Shown: in pieces, positions 7,906 to 16,528 of the stretch
Position numbering within the stretch: position 1 is the stretch's first letter
Layout: each line of letters opens with the position of its first letter
DNA from: Gammaproteobacteria bacterium
Lineage (GTDB): Bacteria; Pseudomonadota; Gammaproteobacteria; Chromatiales; Chromatiaceae
DNA: 38,250 bases
Direction of reading: 5' to 3'
NCBI GenBank assembly: GCA_020445315.1
Contig: JAGRGW010000103.1
Span: 1-38,250 of the forward strand
Notes under the pieces: model-generated
What the model saw: the letters and a program-made list of their open reading frames with translations, nothing else
Told to the model about the DNA's origin: nothing
Database searches by the model: none
Made by a program: the position numbers and the translations under genes

Positions 7906-9603
7906 TCACTCGGGCAGTCCCAGCTGTCGCAGCGCCTCCTCGAGCGTGGCCAGTTGCCGTGGGTCCTTGAACGGAAAGGCATGCGGTAGTTGCGACAGCG
8001 AAAAGTCCGGGTAGATGCCGAGGACTTCCTGGGCTTCCCACATGGCCTGGTCTCTTTGGTCGAGCTTCAGGTGGGTGGCTGCCAACCAGAGCCGTGCACG
8101 CATGTGAGCAGGATTTTTTGCCAGTGTCACCTGGAACTCAGTGCTGGCCTGTCGATAACGCCTGGCCGTGAAATGTATCTCTCCCGCGGTCTGGTGATAC
8201 GAGGCCGGAGAACTGGGATTGCGCTTCAGCGCCTCCTGCATCACTGGCAACGCCTGGTCGGGCCTGCCGGCGTAGTGAAATATCCAGGCGAGCAGGGCGT
8301 AGGCGTCGGCATAGTTTGGATTGAGCTTGATGGCTTCGGATGCTGCCGCTGCAGCCAACTCGTGATGTCTTCGGAACAGTTCGACCTGCGCCTTCACGAA
8401 GTGTACCTGGGGGATGTCTGGGTCCAGGTCAGATGCTTTGGCCGCCAGATCGATTGCCTTCGCGAGGGCCATCTCCGGGGTGCTTGTCCATCCGTCTACC
8501 GCTTTGCGCGACCAGGTCAGCGCCAAACCGGCGTAGGCGCGGGAAAAACCGGGATCCAGGCCGATTGCGTGCTCAAAATGGGCCCGGGCTTCACGGTTGT
8601 CGTCAGGAGTGAGGCGCCCGTAGCTCTCCTGGCCCCGCAGAAAGGCGTCATAAGCGGCAATGCTGCGGGTGATGGCATCGCGCTTGGGCGTTGCGAAGCG
8701 CTGGCCCAGTTGTTGCCGCAGCGCATCGGCGATACCGGAAACCAGCCGGTCCTGAATCTCGAAAACCTGTTCCTGTCCGCCGCCAAAACGGTCGGCCCAC
8801 AACGTCCTGCCGCTGGCAGTCTCGACCAGGCGGATATTGACTCGTAATCGGTCTCCGCTGCGTTGTACGCCGCCGCGAACGAGGTAGGAGACGCCAGTCT
8901 CTGCCCTGATCTGGCGGTGATCGACGTTGATGTCCCGATATTGAAAGGCGGTGCCTGGTGAAATCACCAGCAGTCCATCGACGCGCGACAGCTCGGTAAT
9001 CAGGTCGAGCGTGATGCCCTGGGCGAAATAACCCTGGGAATCGGAACCCCCGAGTGTCTCCAGTGGTATGACGGCGATTGAAGGAGCGGAATGCGGGAGG
9101 GGGGGCGACGGCTCCCCGGAATTGCTGACAAATCGCACCAGCAGCACACTAATGGCGGCGCTCAACAACAACACCAGGGCAAAGACCGCTTTTTTTTGCC
9201 TTGGCGCCAAGGGCGCCCGGTGTTCGGGTTCCGGGGCGGCGGCGAAATCCGGCTGAACCAGGAGGCGGTAACCGCGCTTGGCAATGGTCTCGACCACCTT
9301 GGGTTGTCGGGGGTTGTCCCGCAGGGCCTTGCGCAGTTTGACCACGGCATTCGTGACCGCATCATCGGTTACCACCCGGCCGGGCCATACGGACTGTTCG
9401 ATATCCGCACGCGAGACCACGCCACCGGCGGCCTGGGCCAATGCCAGCAATACCTGCATGACCTTTGCCTCGACCCGAAAGCTCCCGTCATCGTGAGCGA
9501 TGCTCAACGATGCTGGGTCAACCCGGATGTCGCCAAGCCTGAAAGGGCGCATCGCGGCACCGTCGTCGGCACTTTCGAGGATGTGAGGTCGCGATGGTGG
9601 CAT
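7906..9603 (-). CDS. CadC-like membrane-bound winged-helix regulator with TolB-like and TPR domains
   Basis: A 565-residue protein. Residues about 18-117 form an OmpR/CadC winged-helix DNA-binding domain (FRLGDIRVDP, VVSRADIEQSVWPGR, ending VVETIAKRGYRLL). One membrane helix follows (about 138-158). The periplasmic part starts with a TolB-like/adenylate-cyclase-associated region (about 172-300: SIAVIPLETLGG, YFAQGITLDLI, LVRGGVQRSGDRLRVNIRL) and ends with TPR-type helical repeats (about 310-560). This is a one-component regulator of the ToxR/CadC type that binds DNA directly from the membrane. An in-frame ATG at 9552 (residue 18) is an equally reasonable start; neither has a good ribosome site. 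It is divergent from the ankyrin/thioredoxin gene, which is a plausible target. Its signal is unknown. Confidence 0.82.
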   Translation of the reverse strand: MPPSRPHILESADDGAAMRPFRLGDIRVDPASLSIAHDDGSFRVEAKVMQVLLALAQAAGGVVSRADIEQSVWPGRVVTDDAVTNAVVKLRKALRDNPRQPKVVETIAKRGYRLLVQPDFAAAPEPEHRAPLAPRQKKAVFALVLLLSAAISVLLVRFVSNSGEPSPPLPHSAPSIAVIPLETLGGSDSQGYFAQGITLDLITELSRVDGLLVISPGTAFQYRDINVDHRQIRAETGVSYLVRGGVQRSGDRLRVNIRLVETASGRTLWADRFGGGQEQVFEIQDRLVSGIADALRQQLGQRFATPKRDAITRSIAAYDAFLRGQESYGRLTPDDNREARAHFEHAIGLDPGFSRAYAGLALTWSRKAVDGWTSTPEMALAKAIDLAAKASDLDPDIPQVHFVKAQVELFRRHHELAAAAASEAIKLNPNYADAYALLAWIFHYAGRPDQALPVMQEALKRNPSSPASYHQTAGEIHFTARRYRQASTEFQVTLAKNPAHMRARLWLAATHLKLDQRDQAMWEAQEVLGIYPDFSLSQLPHAFPFKDPRQLATLEEALRQLGLPE

Positions 9604-9728
9604 CTGCTAAGTGTATGTTTTTAATGGACGGTGGAAAAAGGACGGGAAAGCTTCGGAACGATTTCGGGACGATTGCAGCGGTTGGCCCCCATTCTCCCCG
9701 TGTGTTCATCTGCGAGTGGGGTGTACCC

Positions 9729-11210
9729 ATGCAAGTCTACGTCACGGTTCCTGGTAAAGCGGGTCTCCGGTCAATTTTTCTCCTGGCGATCATGGCTGCT
9801 GCGCTGGTGGTTCAGTCGAGTGCAGCCGGTGGAGGACAGGGCAGCGATGGTGTTGCCCTGGCAAAGGCCGTGCAACTTGGCGCTGCTGAGGAGGTGAGGC
9901 GATTGCTCGAAGCGGGTTCGGACCCGGATGCCGCCGACGACCTCGGCGACACATCCGTCCATCATGCGGTATCCGGCAAGGTCGATGTGCTGGAAATGCT
10001 GCTGCGAGCGGGTGCAAACCCCAATGCGCGCAATGCCGGCGGCATCTCCCCGCTGATGCTCGCATACGGTGCGGGTCGTACGGATGTCATCACGCGATTG
10101 CGAAAGGCCGGTGCGCGGGTGGACGTCCTGGATTACGGTGGCGGTTCGGCGTACGACTGGGCATTGCGCGGGGGGCACGTGTCACTCGCAGAGTCGCTGA
10201 AACAGGAGATCACGGCATCGCAACGGGGCATCGAGCTCAACGATGACGGTACCAGTTTCGCCGATGACGCCTCCGTGAGGACGAAGTATCCCGGGTGGTT
10301 CAAGACCAGTTTCTACGATCTTCCGGATGACCTGATCGAAGCGCGCGAGGCGGGAAAGCAGGGCATCATGTTGTTCATCAGTGCGGAACGTTGCAGTTAC
10401 TGCCAGGCGTTCATGGACACCTCGTTGAAGGACCCCCTGCTGCAGCAGCGTCTGCGCGACAACTTCGATGTCATCGGCATGGACATCTTCGATGACAGCG
10501 AGATGGTGGCCCTGAATGGCGGGGAATACCGGGTCAAACAGTTCGTGTTACTGGCGAAAGCGAGCAACACCCCCACGATGATGTTCTTCGGTGAAGGTGG
10601 GCGCCTGTTGGCACGGGTCGTGGGCTACTATCCACCGAAGCGGTTCGGCATGCTGCTCGACTTCCTGGAGAGCAGGGCTTACCGAACACAGCATTGGCGC
10701 GACTACCTGGCGCTACAAAACAAGCCTGCGTCCGCAGTCGCGCCGATTGCACGCGATGCCATGTTCGAGTCGCCGCCCCACATGCTGGATCGCACCGTCA
10801 GCGCAGCCGACAGACCGCTGATGGTGGTTTTCGAGAGCGAGGGCTGCGAAGCCTGCCAGCGCTTCCATCGTCGCGTACTTGCGGACAAGTCGATCCGGCG
10901 TTTGCTCATGGGGTTCGACCTGGTCCAGTTGGACGCCTACGACGATGGAAAAAAACTGGTTGCCCCGGCAGGTGTCGTGACAACCCCCAGGGCCTGGTAT
11001 CGCGAGCTGGATCTTAGCTACTTTCCGGCAGTTGTGTTTTTTGACGAAGGGGGACAGGAGATCATGCGTCTCGATTCGGAAATCCTGCGGTTTCGCATGG
11101 AGGGGACTTTGCAGATGGTGCTCGACGGGGTTGGCGCGGAAGATGCCCAGTTGCAACGCTGGCGCCGGACTAAAGTGATCGAAAGCCTGCAGAAAGGTGC
11201 GGCGATGTAA
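9729..11210 (+). CDS. Secreted ankyrin-repeat protein with two thioredoxin-like domains
   Basis: A 493-residue exported protein. A hydrophobic signal segment (about 13-33) ends near SSAAG. Residues about 40-160 are ankyrin repeats (LAKAVQLGAAEEVRRLLEAGSDPDA and LEMLLRAGANPNARNAGGISPLMLA-type units). Two thioredoxin-fold domains follow, each with a CxxC pair: Cys222-Ser-Tyr-Cys225 with a cis-proline candidate at NTPTMMF, and Cys373-Glu-Ala-Cys376 with a cis-proline candidate at YFPAVVFF. Domain wording resembles SoxW/thioredoxin_2-type proteins. It probably acts as a periplasmic thiol-disulphide or chaperone protein, with the ankyrin part binding a partner. I know of no named family with exactly this order. 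The frame is open back to 9594, but the signal peptide favours the ATG at 9729. It is divergent from the CadC-like gene. Confidence 0.78.
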   Translation: MQVYVTVPGKAGLRSIFLLAIMAAALVVQSSAAGGGQGSDGVALAKAVQLGAAEEVRRLLEAGSDPDAADDLGDTSVHHAVSGKVDVLEMLLRAGANPNARNAGGISPLMLAYGAGRTDVITRLRKAGARVDVLDYGGGSAYDWALRGGHVSLAESLKQEITASQRGIELNDDGTSFADDASVRTKYPGWFKTSFYDLPDDLIEAREAGKQGIMLFISAERCSYCQAFMDTSLKDPLLQQRLRDNFDVIGMDIFDDSEMVALNGGEYRVKQFVLLAKASNTPTMMFFGEGGRLLARVVGYYPPKRFGMLLDFLESRAYRTQHWRDYLALQNKPASAVAPIARDAMFESPPHMLDRTVSAADRPLMVVFESEGCEACQRFHRRVLADKSIRRLLMGFDLVQLDAYDDGKKLVAPAGVVTTPRAWYRELDLSYFPAVVFFDEGGQEIMRLDSEILRFRMEGTLQMVLDGVGAEDAQLQRWRRTKVIESLQKGAAM

Positions 11211-11377
11211 CCGCGTGTCGGACTTCCCTGGCGGTAAACGGAGTTCGGCAGTGATGGAATCCCGGGCGCAAGGGCGAATGTGCTGGTAACCGCAGTTGGC
11301 AGCCCCCTCTTTAGGGGATACGCTGGCACATTGGGCCGAACGCCCGTTCGCCTAGCAAGCAACCGCCAGGGGGAATC

Positions 11378-13111
11378 GTGCAATCAGAAAAAATCCATCC
11401 GTTTACAGGGTTTGTGCGCCGCGCGGGCCTGGCCGTAACGCTGGTCGCGACGGTGTTTGCCGCGTCGGCCGATGTGGCCTTTGCCGAGCCTCCGCGCCTG
11501 ATCCTGCAGATCACGGTGGATGCGCTGCGCGGTGACCTGCACCGTCGCTTTGCCGATGTGCTCGGCGACGGTGGTTTCGAGTACCTCGCGATGCACGGCA
11601 TCGATTTCGCCAACGCGCACTATCAACATGCCAATACCGAGACCATCGTCGGTCACACGTCCCTGGCGACTGGTGCGGTTCCGGCGGCCCACGGCATGGT
11701 GGCCAATGTCTGGTTCGACCGTGAGCAGGATCGCCTGGCCTACAACATCGAGGACGCCGATTACACGCTGCTCACTGCTGGCGCAGACGTGGACAGGAAA
11801 ACCGAGATCGACCCCACGCAGAAGACCGCGCGCTCGGATGGGCGGTCACCGGCCAATATCCTGACGTCGACGTTCAGCGACGAGCTGGCCGTGCACTTCG
11901 GCGGTCAGTCGAAGATCTTCGGTGTGTCGGTCAAGGACAGGGGCGCCGTGTCGATGGCCGGACATGCCGGCAAGGCGTTCTGGTTTTCCAAGAAGAGCGG
12001 TGAATTCGTCACCAGCAGTTACTACTACGACGCCTACCCCGCGTGGGTCGACGCCTGGAATGCGCGCAAGCCGGCGGCGGGCTACGGCGGCAAGTCCTGG
12101 GAGCTGACGCACGCACCCGAACGCTACCTGATGGGCGGGAAAGACGACCGGATCTACGAGACAGACGTTGCCGGTTTTGGCCGGACCTTTCCGCATGCCT
12201 ACGGTGATGCAGGCGACAGGTATTTCACGACCAAACTGACGTTGAGCCCGGCGGGCGATGAGCTGACGCTGGATTTTGCCAAGACCCTGCTGGTAGAGGA
12301 GGGGCTTGGCCAGGACGACGTGCCCGATTATCTTGCCGTCAGTTTTTCCTCCACGGACTATGTCGGTCATATCTTCGGCGCCTCCAGCCTGGAGACCGAA
12401 GACAACCTGGTGCGCCTGGATCGAACCTTGGCCGCGTTGTTGCGCTTCGTCGACGAGAGAGTGGGGCTGGACAAGACCCTGGTCGTACTGTCGGCAGACC
12501 ATGGCCAACCCGAGGTGCCCGGCCACTTGAACGAGATGGGTATACGCAGCGCCCATCATTTCGATGCCGAGGGACTGGACAGAAAACCGGCATTCACCGC
12601 GCTGAAGCAGCAGTTCGGTATCGGCGAGGAACTGGTCGAGGCCTATTTCCATCCCTACCTCTATCTCAATCACGCGGTCATCGATGAAAAGGGACTGGAT
12701 CGGGCCGACGTCGAGCAGGCGGTGGTGGCCGAGTTGCTGAAGTACAAGGGGGTTGCCTACGCCGTATCGAGTAACCGGCTGCGCACCAATGCCCTACCGG
12801 ACAACGCGCTGACCCGCTCAGTGCTGAAGAACTTCCACCCGAAGCGGTCCGGCGACATCTACCTGGTGTTCGAGCCGAATGTCTTCATCAATGACTTCGA
12901 CGGGTTGATCGTTGCATCGACGCATGGGTCACCGTGGCGATACGACAGCTACGTGCCGGTGTTTTTCGCCGGCAACGGTATCGAGGGTCGACGCGTGGAC
13001 CGGCCTGTTACCCCATACGACATCGCCCCCACCCTTGCTGCGTATCTCGGAATCAAGCCGCCGTCCGGCGCGGTGGGCCAGGTGTTGGTGGAGGTCATGC
13101 CGAAGCAATAG
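11378..13111 (+). CDS. PafA-like secreted alkaline phosphatase (type I phosphodiesterase/NPP superfamily)
   Basis: A 577-residue protein beginning with GTG behind a strong AGGGGGAA site (11368-11375). A signal peptide spans about 1-36 (cut near AFA/EPP). The mature protein has alkaline-phosphatase-superfamily metal-site motifs: Asp48 in QITVDALRGD, the threonine nucleophile Thr89 in TETIVGH, the FSSTDYVGHIFG motif, SADHGQPE and a late STHGSPW histidine. A threonine nucleophile and this order resemble PafA, a broad-range phosphomonoesterase first described in Elizabethkingia/Flavobacterium and related to NPP enzymes. It would release phosphate from organic phosphates in the periplasm. No Pho box is evident in the upstream region. 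Phosphodiesterase activity is the main alternative. Confidence 0.82.
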   Translation: MQSEKIHPFTGFVRRAGLAVTLVATVFAASADVAFAEPPRLILQITVDALRGDLHRRFADVLGDGGFEYLAMHGIDFANAHYQHANTETIVGHTSLATGAVPAAHGMVANVWFDREQDRLAYNIEDADYTLLTAGADVDRKTEIDPTQKTARSDGRSPANILTSTFSDELAVHFGGQSKIFGVSVKDRGAVSMAGHAGKAFWFSKKSGEFVTSSYYYDAYPAWVDAWNARKPAAGYGGKSWELTHAPERYLMGGKDDRIYETDVAGFGRTFPHAYGDAGDRYFTTKLTLSPAGDELTLDFAKTLLVEEGLGQDDVPDYLAVSFSSTDYVGHIFGASSLETEDNLVRLDRTLAALLRFVDERVGLDKTLVVLSADHGQPEVPGHLNEMGIRSAHHFDAEGLDRKPAFTALKQQFGIGEELVEAYFHPYLYLNHAVIDEKGLDRADVEQAVVAELLKYKGVAYAVSSNRLRTNALPDNALTRSVLKNFHPKRSGDIYLVFEPNVFINDFDGLIVASTHGSPWRYDSYVPVFFAGNGIEGRRVDRPVTPYDIAPTLAAYLGIKPPSGAVGQVLVEVMPKQ

Positions 13112-13224
13112 CGCAAATGTCGCGGGCGCCGGGACAGTTACTTGAGTGCCGGGCCGGCGTGGTTTGCGGCCGATGCCCATGATGGCCCTCTACAGGGGTG
13201 TGTCATCAACCCAGGCTTCGCTGC

Positions 13225-14070
13225 ATGGATATTGACCTGCTGAAAACCTTTGTCGAGGTCTATCACACGCGCCATTTCGCGCGTGCCGCAGACAATCTGT
13301 TCATCACCCCGTCGGCCGTGAGTGCCCGCATTCGCCAGTTGGAATCGCAGCTGGGTACCGAGCTGTTCGTGCGCGAGCGCAGCAATATCCAGTTGACCAG
13401 GGCCGGAGAGCGCTTCCTGGGACATGCCAGGGGGATGCTCAAGACCTGGGAGCTGGCCTGTTACGAGGTCGCCGTGGATGCGGACCCGCGACCCGGTCTT
13501 ACCCTGCTCGTCGTCCCGGGCCTGTGGGATGGCATCCGGCTCGACTGGCTGCGCGAGTTGCAGGACCAGCAGCCCGACATGTCACTGCGTGTCGAGACCC
13601 TGAACTCCAGCCAGATCGCGACGCGCCTGCAACAGAACAGTGCCGATCTCGGCCTGATGTTGGAGCCGGTGGCCGGACCGGAACTGCAGTTGCAGCAATT
13701 GGGCGAGCTGGAGCTGGTAATGGTGTCGGCCCGGCCCGGCCAGTCCGTCTCGGAGGCGCTGGCGGACCGCTATGTCCTGGTCGACTGGAATACCTCGTTT
13801 CATGCCCAGCATGCCAATGCGTTTCCGGCTGCGCCAACGCCCAGGACCTGGGTGTCCACCGGCCGCCTCGCCTATGACCTCCTGCTGTCCACGGGTGGGG
13901 CCGCGTACCTGCCGGTGCCAATGGTCGCCGATGCGCAACAGGAGCGGCGTCTGCACGCCGTCGCATCGGCACCGCGGATCTCCCTGCGCATTTACGCCGC
14001 CTCTGCGATCTGGTCGGAGCGTGGTGCGCTGATCCGACAGGTGCTGGACATGTTTGGGGCCTCGTTCTGA
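13225..14070 (+). CDS. LysR-family regulator, HdfR-like
   Basis: A 281-residue LysR-type regulator. The N-terminal winged helix (about 1-60) reads MDIDLLKTFVEVYHTRHFARAA and then TPSAVSARIRQLESQLG, close to HdfR-type proteins, followed by FVRERSNIQLTRAGERFL. The rest (about 90-280) is the ligand-binding domain. The ATG at 13225 fits the family N-terminus exactly; the frame is open for only nine more codons upstream. It lies 103 bases before the 2OG-Fe(II) oxygenase gene on the same strand and may control the modification cluster. A second HdfR-like paralogue sits at 34107-34949. The effector is unknown. Confidence 0.85.
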   Translation: MDIDLLKTFVEVYHTRHFARAADNLFITPSAVSARIRQLESQLGTELFVRERSNIQLTRAGERFLGHARGMLKTWELACYEVAVDADPRPGLTLLVVPGLWDGIRLDWLRELQDQQPDMSLRVETLNSSQIATRLQQNSADLGLMLEPVAGPELQLQQLGELELVMVSARPGQSVSEALADRYVLVDWNTSFHAQHANAFPAAPTPRTWVSTGRLAYDLLLSTGGAAYLPVPMVADAQQERRLHAVASAPRISLRIYAASAIWSERGALIRQVLDMFGASF

Positions 14071-14173
14071 TCCCCATCGATCGACCAATTCTTTTTCATC
14101 CGACGTAAAAAAATCGGAGTTGTCGCACTGGCGCGGCAGGTGTCTATTGAGCGGCTTTCGCCGGGTTTCCCCA

Positions 14174-14830
14174 ATGCCGCTTCCTTCAGCAACGAACCTG
14201 TCCTTCCGCAGCGACGCAGTCGATAAATTTACAGGGATTATCGCGGCCATAGCCGAGCGGGGATGGGCGGTCGTCGATGACTTCCTGCCGGGCGAATGGG
14301 TCGCCGAGCTGCGTGAAGAGCAGCAGCGCCAGTCCCTGCGTGGTGATTTCCACTGCGCGGCGACCGGGCGCCTGGATACCTTGCGGCAAGATGCGGAAAC
14401 GCGGGGTGACCGGATACTGTGGCTTGAACGCCACAACGCGGGGCCGGCACAACGCCAGTACCTCGAACTGCTCGAGGAGCTGCGCCTTGCCGTCAACCAC
14501 GAGCTGTTCCTTGGGCTGTTTGGGCAGGAAACCCACGCGGCCGTCTACCCCCCCGGGCGCGGCTACCGGCGCCACCTGGATGGTTTCCGCAAGGGCAACC
14601 TGCGTACGTTGACCGGTATCCTCTACCTGAACCCCCGCTGGCGCAAAGAGGACGGCGGGGCACTGCGTATGTTTCTCGACGACGCACCGGGCGGTGACTG
14701 CCTGGAGGTCTTGCCCGAGGCCGGGCGCTTCGTCGTGTTCCTGAGTGAGCGTTTCGAGCACGAAGTCGCCACTACCCAGCGGCTGCGCTGGAGTGTCACG
14801 TCGTGGTTCTCGCGCAGGTCTGCGGCGTGA
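14174..14830 (+). CDS. 2OG-Fe(II) oxygenase, prolyl-4-hydroxylase/SM-20-like
   Basis: A 218-residue protein of the Fe(II)/2-oxoglutarate dioxygenase superfamily. The iron facial triad is visible as His134 and Asp136 (YRRHLDGF) and His196 (RFEHEV). An arginine for 2-oxoglutarate is available at 203 or 205 (RLRWSVTSWFSRR). The strand TLTGILYLNPRW between them is typical of the prolyl-4-hydroxylase/EGL-9/SM-20 branch, and the length fits. It would hydroxylate a protein, peptide or small molecule with O2 and 2-oxoglutarate in the cytoplasm. The start at 14174 is chosen because the conserved fold begins soon after; the frame opens at 14054 inside the LysR gene. It is followed after 126 bases by the methyltransferase, so it may belong to the same modification cluster. 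Confidence 0.82.
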   Translation: MPLPSATNLSFRSDAVDKFTGIIAAIAERGWAVVDDFLPGEWVAELREEQQRQSLRGDFHCAATGRLDTLRQDAETRGDRILWLERHNAGPAQRQYLELLEELRLAVNHELFLGLFGQETHAAVYPPGRGYRRHLDGFRKGNLRTLTGILYLNPRWRKEDGGALRMFLDDAPGGDCLEVLPEAGRFVVFLSERFEHEVATTQRLRWSVTSWFSRRSAA

Positions 14831-14956
14831 CGCTGCCCACTCGCTTGGTAACCGGGTATTGCGCTTCGCTCGACACGTTTCCAAGCCGGCCCGTTGCCGG
14901 GAGCCATGTTTGCGCAACGCCCCTCCGGATCCGCTGTCGACGGGAGAAGACCGTTG

Positions 14957-16528
14957 ATGGTCGACAGCGATAGACTGGCGTCCGATCGCTCGGCACTGGC
15001 TTCGTCCTACGACCTGGTTCCCTACGACTCGCAACCCTTCGCCGAGGCGCACCCGAACTACCTCGGCGCACTCGGCGTCCTGCACGGCCTGGACTGCGCC
15101 CTGCCGTCCGATTGCAGGGTCCTCGAACTCGGCTGTGCCAGCGGTGGCCACCTGGTCCCGCTGGCCTGGTTTCACCCGGGTTCGCAGTTCGTCGGCATCG
15201 ACCTGTCTGACAGCCAGGTCAGGGTGGGGCGGGAACTGGTCGATGCCCTTGGTCTGAAGAATTGCACACTCCACGCCGGAGACCTGAGCGATTTCGACCC
15301 GGGGCCGGAAGGCTTCGACTACATCATTGCCCATGGGCTGTATTCCTGGGTATCGGCCCCGGTCCGCGACGCAATCCTGGCCCTGTGCCGGCGCGCGCTA
15401 CGCCGCGGTGGCGTGGCATACATCAGCTACAACGCGCTGCCCGGCTGGCGCATGCGCGGCCTGACCCGCGACCTGCTCGACTGGCACCTCCGCGGCATCG
15501 CGGACCCCTTGCAGCGGTTTCGGCATGCCAAGGCGCTGATCGACCGTATCGGTTCCGCGGTCGACACGGATGCGCCGAGCAGTTACCTGGAGATGGAGGT
15601 CTCGAGGATCCTGGGCAATCCGCCGTCCTACCTCGCGCACGAGTACCTTGAGCCCGACAACCAGGCCTTCCTGCTGCAGGAGTTTGTCGACGATGCTTCG
15701 CGTGCCGGCTTGCGCTACCTGTGCAACGCCGACCTGTCGACCGGGTTTCCCGAGCTCTATGGCAGCGTGGGTGCGGTTCTGTCGGATCTTGCCGACGACC
15801 CGGTCGGGCGCGAGCAGTATCTCGACTTCGTGGCCAGCCGGGCCTTTCGTCAGTCGCTGTTGTGCCGGGACGACGAGGCGCCGACGACGCTGGATCCCCG
15901 GCATCTGCTGCCGTTGAGCCTGTTGGCGGACCTGCTCCCGGCACCCAAGCTCGACCTGCGTCGGGCAAAGCCGCAGACGTTCTCCAGCCGCGACGGAACC
16001 GGCTTCGAGGTCTGCCTGCCCCTCTGCAAGGCGGCAGTGGCGGAACTCGCTGCCTGTTTTTCGCGGGCCGTGCCGTGCGCCGACTTGCTGGGCAGGGCCG
16101 CTCAGCGGGTGGTGGCGCGGGGAGATGCGCGTCATGCCGACGCGAGCGACGAGGCGTTGGACGAGATCTTCAGCCTGGTCGTATTGCAGCACGTCGAACC
16201 CTGTCTCGAGTCGCGCGATTCAACCGTGAACCCGTGTGGCCTCCCTCGCGCCATTACGCTGGCACAACGCCAGGCCGGTCTCGGTTGGTCACACCTGGCG
16301 ACGGCGACCCACCGTTGCGTCGAACTCGATGAATTCTCCCGGACACTGGTCGGGCAACTCGACGGCACCCGGGATGCCGCTGGCCTGGCCCGATTCATGG
16401 CAGAATGGCTGCAGGTCCACGCTGGACACGGTTTCACTGTTCAAGAGCACATGCCAAAGCACGTCCAAAGCCAGGTTTCCCGCCTGCTCAAACTGTTTGC
16501 GCGGCACGGCCTGCTGGAACAACTGTGA
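14957..16528 (+). CDS. Class I SAM methyltransferase with C-terminal regulatory domain
   Basis: A 523-residue protein. The N-terminal half is a Rossmann-type SAM methyltransferase: motif I VLELGCASGG (about 55-64), acidic end of strand 2 in FVGIDLSDSQ, and DYIIAHGLYSWV in the motif III-IV region. After YISYNALPGWRMRG comes a region resembling the methyltransferase regulatory domain (MethyTransf_Reg), with ASRAGLRYLCNADLS, and a poorly characterised C-terminal part to residue 523. The NALPGW segment is typical of such two-part enzymes. Substrate unknown; family members have been linked to surface-polysaccharide or small-molecule modification. The start at 14957 is backed by GGGAGAAG at 14942-14949. 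The stop overlaps the next gene's GTG start, so translation is coupled to the GNAT/peptidase. Confidence 0.82.
   Translation: MVDSDRLASDRSALASSYDLVPYDSQPFAEAHPNYLGALGVLHGLDCALPSDCRVLELGCASGGHLVPLAWFHPGSQFVGIDLSDSQVRVGRELVDALGLKNCTLHAGDLSDFDPGPEGFDYIIAHGLYSWVSAPVRDAILALCRRALRRGGVAYISYNALPGWRMRGLTRDLLDWHLRGIADPLQRFRHAKALIDRIGSAVDTDAPSSYLEMEVSRILGNPPSYLAHEYLEPDNQAFLLQEFVDDASRAGLRYLCNADLSTGFPELYGSVGAVLSDLADDPVGREQYLDFVASRAFRQSLLCRDDEAPTTLDPRHLLPLSLLADLLPAPKLDLRRAKPQTFSSRDGTGFEVCLPLCKAAVAELAACFSRAVPCADLLGRAAQRVVARGDARHADASDEALDEIFSLVVLQHVEPCLESRDSTVNPCGLPRAITLAQRQAGLGWSHLATATHRCVELDEFSRTLVGQLDGTRDAAGLARFMAEWLQVHAGHGFTVQEHMPKHVQSQVSRLLKLFARHGLLEQL

Noticed and set aside
14091..14125. TCCGA/TCGGA hairpin with A/T-runs after the LysR gene at 13225
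   Set aside because: A five-bp stem with a ten-base loop is too weak to call a terminator.
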